Assembly (NCBI GenBank): GCA_030603665.1
Contig: JAUVXJ010000003.1
Location: 273,377-337,376 of the forward strand
Reading direction: 5' to 3'
Origin: Chloroflexota bacterium
Lineage (GTDB): Bacteria; Chloroflexota; Anaerolineae; UBA7937; B3-Chlor
Length of the DNA stretch: 64,000 nt
A model generated the notes under the pieces. That model did not search any database. It worked only from the letters and a program-made list of their open reading frames with translations, and was not told the DNA's origin. Shown piece by piece: positions 60,983-64,000 of this stretch; the stretch's first letter is position 1; the number at the start of each line of letters is the position of its first letter. The position numbers and the translations under genes were made by a program.

Positions 60983-61036
60983 GAACCGGCTTTAGCCGGT
61001 TCCCCCACTGCGTAGCGCAGGACTGAAGTCCTGCGC
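60983..61036. repeat. Two adjacent short palindromes (GGCTTTAGCCGG and GGACTGAAGTCC types)
   Basis: GAACCGGCT-TT-AGCCGGTTC (60983-61002) and GCGCAGGACT-GA-AGTCCTGCGC (61015-61036). They lie in the 182-bp gap between rarA and the phosphorylase-TPR gene. Elements of this appearance are dispersed in many genomes as REP-like repeats. Confidence 0.7.
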
Positions 61037-61071
61037 GACAGTGTCCCCCGCCGTCCTCGCGCCTCTTGGTC

Positions 61072-64000
61072 TCACCGACAGGCATCGGGACCGCGAACGA
61101 GGAGCACACCCCACCCACCCGTTCCCGGGTAGAGCCACGAATGCAGTTCTGGAGGGTCAGGTGGCGGCGGCGGGCTACTGGGGTTGTCGATACGGCACCT
61201 CCAGTCCAACCGACCGCCGAAGTTGGTGAGCCTCCAGTAGGGTATCCAGGGGTCAATCGTTCGGTCGCCCAACGCTATTGAACGCAGCTGGTTGGTTACG
61301 GGATCGGACCCGGGTCCCGGCGCCCAATGCTCGCCCGCTGTAATGACGCCGTCTGCCATTTCCACGTGCCACCCCTCGACCCGGGCCATACTCTTGAGGC
61401 GGTCGCCAAGCTCCCTGGACGCGATCTTGAAGTCGCTATCTAGCGCCCGGATCGAGTCCCAGTTCTCGTGGCGCAGGTCTTCGCCAAGGGCCCTCAGCAG
61501 AAGCAACTGGAGCGATGGGATCCATTCGGCGGTTTCGTCGAGGACTTTGGCCAAAGCTGGGAGAGGAACGCCGTCGATGTAGGGGACCGAAACCGCGGAA
61601 AGATCGAGTATGCGCCGGCGGCAATCTTGCGCCCGGTCACGTGCGGGGTGTTGGCGGACCGCCTCCACGACTCCCCCCAAGAAACCTTCGACAAGAAGGC
61701 TGTCCGTCCATCCCACTGCTGTCTGTGTACATCCAACGAGGGGCGCAGGCACCACTACCAGCCGTCCCGAGCGCACCAACGGGAGAGCCTCGCTGGCAAG
61801 AAAGCGTGCCACATCCCGCGGCAGCAGGTTGGCCCAGGCCATTTTGATATGCCACCCCTCGCGCACAGTAGTCGAAGTAGTGAGATACCCGTGTCCGCCG
61901 AAAGAATCGGCCCCTCCGTAGTCGTTCGGGATTGGCACCTGAACGAGACCTTGCCCTAGACTGCCTTTCCATTTCACAATCACGGTCTCGAAGAGTGGAC
62001 AGAAGATCCGAGCCCATTGGGCGATCTCCTGAACTGACCGCGCGTCTACCGAAATGGCATCGAGCGGCTTTGCGCGAATTGCAGCAGACACCCTGGCGAA
62101 GCCGCCACGACCCCAGAAATCCAGCAACTCTGATTCCGGGCCTTCCCCCTCTCCTGTCCAGTCGTGCCACCACTTGACGAGAGGCGCTAACTCCCGGGAG
62201 ACTGCTGCCCTGAGAGAATCCTGCTTAGCCAAACTCGCGATCGCGGTCGCCTCAGGTGATGTTAGCCAACCTCTTGTGGGCAGAAGCACGTTGTCCAAAT
62301 AGCTCTTGAAGTGGCTGGCTCGATCGCGGGTTTCTCCACCAGTTTCCGCGTCTGCCAGGATCTCGTCAGTGACCCGCGATGCGTCGTCTAAGCGCCCAGA
62401 AAGCGCCAATGTCTCTGCTTCGCAAAGCCATGCCGGGACCGCCCTATCCGCCCAGAAGGCAGTGTTGGCCCGCGCGGCCTCTGAACGAGCCGCACGGAAA
62501 AAAGTGGCGGCCTTGCTGGGGCGATTCAGCATGGCAGCGCTGTCGCCTAACCATGCATTCAAATCAGCCAAAAAGAGGTCGACGTCGCCCTCCAACTGCT
62601 CGCGATGCTCCTCAATCAGACGCTTGGCATTGTCCAACGCTTCGTAGGCTTCCTCCAAGATAGCCGTCGACCTCCCCGCACCGGAGAGGTTCTCCCAAAG
62701 CCTTACGAGCGCTCGTCCTTTCCCGAACAGCCAGTTGACTCGCAGAGTACGCCACCCAGCCGTCTCACGACCCTCGGCGGCATTGCTGCTCCGAGCATTG
62801 TGAACCCAGGTGCCAGCTTTGCCGAGGTACAGCCGCACCTTGGGCTCATCAGCCCCCAGAGCAGCCACTTCAGCAGCCTGGAGGGCTATCGTGCAGCATA
62901 GCGGCGGCTCTCCGACCTGCTCCGCTAACTGGCTTGCACACTCCAGAAGAGTGAACATTCGCGCTTGCGACTCAGGGTGGTTGAACTCCGCAGCGATGGC
63001 GCCAAGTGCAAGGGCAGCTCGCTTGGGCGGGTACTCTCCCTTCGCTACAGACTCGCACACCTCACCACAGAAGGCTTCGACATCCTCGTGAGTCGCGCGT
63101 CCAGCCCTCCTAAGCGCCTGAAGCCTCGTCGCCGCGATGGCCAAGCATGTCGACATAGAGAAAGTCACCCGGTCCGCGGATGGCTTCCGATAGTCGTGTC
63201 GGGTGTCGGACACCAGCTCGTACAGGTGCAGCGCCTCTTCGGGACGGTCCAGGCAGCAGTACGCCTTCATTTCGCACAGAACGGCCTCGGCCCAGATGTC
63301 GCCACCCTCCTCCGCTAGTTTGAGTGCATCCTGGGCGAACGTGAGAGCTTGTTGGCCATCCTCTTCGATGAGAGCCAGATACGATTTCTCGACGGCCAGT
63401 GTTGGTTGTTCCAACCCCAGATCCTCGAGGGCCTTCACCTGCGCCCGGAGGACTGACACGACTCGGCCTCGTCGCCGCTCGTCGAGGGGCACGACAGAGT
63501 AGCATCCCATGCAGGCGCGCACCGCCTCGAGTCTCACCTCACGCTCGAGAATCAGATCCCCGGTCCTATGCGCTAGTTCTATGGTTTCCTCATACTGCTG
63601 CAGCACCTGGTCAAGTTCGCAACTGACGACCGCTTTTCGAGCAACCTCAATCTGCCTCTGCACTTCGGCCCGACTGACGCCAGCCAAACTGGCTGCATTG
63701 GCCCAGCGTCCGCCCACTTTCTCTATCAGCCCGATCGCAAACGCCGCCGCGGCTTGTCGGGCGTAGTCCCGCCACGTATCATCCTTGCCATCAATCAGGT
63801 CTGAGGCAGCCTTGATTACGAGCACATCTGGTCGCTGGGTTGACTCATCCGCCGCCTTGAACACGCCAGCCGCTTCGTTGTCCACTGCGAGGACCTTGTC
63901 GAACCGTGCCAGCACTTCCTGTACAGTCTGTGCGCTCAAGTCCGCCCACACTTCCTCGCCCGAAGCCAGTTCGCCCCGGCGGATGCGCGGAACGCGCCTC
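61072..64000 (-). CDS. Phosphorylase-superfamily domain + TPR-like array + novel C-terminal domain (5' end cut by window)
   Basis: At least 976 residues; the frame is open to the right edge, so the start lies outside. The codons before GTG 63951 (RIRRGELASGEEVWADLSAQ) continue the family pattern, so that GTG is not the real start. Residues up to ~60 after it match the C-terminal half of nucleoside-phosphorylase-fold domains: VLAVDNEAAGVFKAADEST, LVIKAASDLIDGKDDTWRDY, ARQAAAAFAIGLIEKV. Then come ~500 residues of helical TPR-like repeats (AVEKSYLALIEEDG, AEAVLCEMKAYCCLDRPEEA). From ~620 a C-terminal region with conserved-looking blocks (LLDFWGRGGFARVSAAIRAK, FETVIVKWKGSLGQGL) that I do not recognise. 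Phosphorylase plus repeats is a layout seen in defence proteins; the C-terminus may be the sensor or effector. Confidence 0.7.
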   Translation of the reverse strand, partial: RRVPRIRRGELASGEEVWADLSAQTVQEVLARFDKVLAVDNEAAGVFKAADESTQRPDVLVIKAASDLIDGKDDTWRDYARQAAAAFAIGLIEKVGGRWANAASLAGVSRAEVQRQIEVARKAVVSCELDQVLQQYEETIELAHRTGDLILEREVRLEAVRACMGCYSVVPLDERRRGRVVSVLRAQVKALEDLGLEQPTLAVEKSYLALIEEDGQQALTFAQDALKLAEEGGDIWAEAVLCEMKAYCCLDRPEEALHLYELVSDTRHDYRKPSADRVTFSMSTCLAIAATRLQALRRAGRATHEDVEAFCGEVCESVAKGEYPPKRAALALGAIAAEFNHPESQARMFTLLECASQLAEQVGEPPLCCTIALQAAEVAALGADEPKVRLYLGKAGTWVHNARSSNAAEGRETAGWRTLRVNWLFGKGRALVRLWENLSGAGRSTAILEEAYEALDNAKRLIEEHREQLEGDVDLFLADLNAWLGDSAAMLNRPSKAATFFRAARSEAARANTAFWADRAVPAWLCEAETLALSGRLDDASRVTDEILADAETGGETRDRASHFKSYLDNVLLPTRGWLTSPEATAIASLAKQDSLRAAVSRELAPLVKWWHDWTGEGEGPESELLDFWGRGGFARVSAAIRAKPLDAISVDARSVQEIAQWARIFCPLFETVIVKWKGSLGQGLVQVPIPNDYGGADSFGGHGYLTTSTTVREGWHIKMAWANLLPRDVARFLASEALPLVRSGRLVVVPAPLVGCTQTAVGWTDSLLVEGFLGGVVEAVRQHPARDRAQDCRRRILDLSAVSVPYIDGVPLPALAKVLDETAEWIPSLQLLLLRALGEDLRHENWDSIRALDSDFKIASRELGDRLKSMARVEGWHVEMADGVITAGEHWAPGPGSDPVTNQLRSIALGDRTIDPWIPYWRLTNFGGRLDWRCRIDNPSSPPPPPDPPELHSWLYPGTGGWGVLLVRGPDACR

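Noticed and set aside
1..64000. CRISPR array, rRNA, tRNA, transposase or integrase
   Set aside because: No regularly spaced direct repeats, no RNA-gene signatures, and no recombinase protein motifs were found on either strand.

Overview
The window looks like a chromosomal segment of an uncultured Chloroflexota bacterium (Anaerolineae/Caldilineae-like). This is an inference from several things: high GC, an 11-subunit NADH dehydrogenase operon in the order A-B-C-D-H-I-J-K-L-M-N, secreted proteins ending in an 'LPLALKYYP'-type tail or a PEP-CTERM-like tail, several LiaF/toast-rack envelope proteins, paired FemAB-type transferases beside a MurE with an unusual substrate motif, and many short palindromic repeats. 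No tRNA, rRNA, CRISPR array, transposase or integrase was seen.

Layout. 1-8700: a rearranged region. The 3' end of an ABC exporter gene occurs three times (complete gene 6404-8311; tails at 112-310 and 4693-5159). At least two copies are followed by a fragment of the type I restriction methylase gene hsdM. Between the copies lie an O-antigen-ligase/TPR protein with two secreted proteins, and a NYN-domain nuclease with its own sigma70 promoter and a hairpin-rich leader. 8700-19500: mostly housekeeping and envelope genes on the minus strand (DUF5666 repeat protein, FemAB, GNAT, GrpB, LysE, UbiE/MenG, C_GCAxxG_C_C protein, LiaF-like proteins, DUF1638, PucC-like carrier, toast-rack lipoprotein). 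19600-27100: an accessory region with an unknown-family gene and its truncated copy, a GT-C glycosyltransferase, an AbiEii toxin carrying a WYL-like domain, a Fic protein, a broken RelE/ParE toxin with its antitoxin, a Fic remnant, and two extra copies of the femAB 3' end separating these modules.

27070-37710: the nuoABCDHIJKLMN operon with a good promoter and a terminator. NuoE, NuoF and NuoG are absent, so the electron donor cannot be read from this locus. 37890-53900: FMN-binding protein, cytochrome c lipoprotein with a membrane partner, MurE, papain-like protease, NagZ-like GH3 lipoprotein, YihY, a 39-residue membrane protein, PolX, a PEP-CTERM-like protein, a disulfide oxidoreductase, YbjQ, SRPBCC, a truncated metallo-beta-lactamase, a cupin and an unknown membrane protein. 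54100-64000: a helix-hairpin-helix protein with an internal TGA, an unknown gene and its 5' fragment flanking a zinc-ribbon MscL, a PAS/GAF/GGDEF sensor, RarA, and a large phosphorylase-TPR protein cut by the right edge of the window.

The main theme outside housekeeping is repeated partial gene duplication around accessory modules (ABC exporter 3' end, femAB 3' end, two gene 5' ends). The most promising uncharacterised items are the structured NYN leader, the phosphorylase-TPR protein, the AbiEii-WYL fusion, and the TACAATTG palindromes between the Fic and AbiEii genes.
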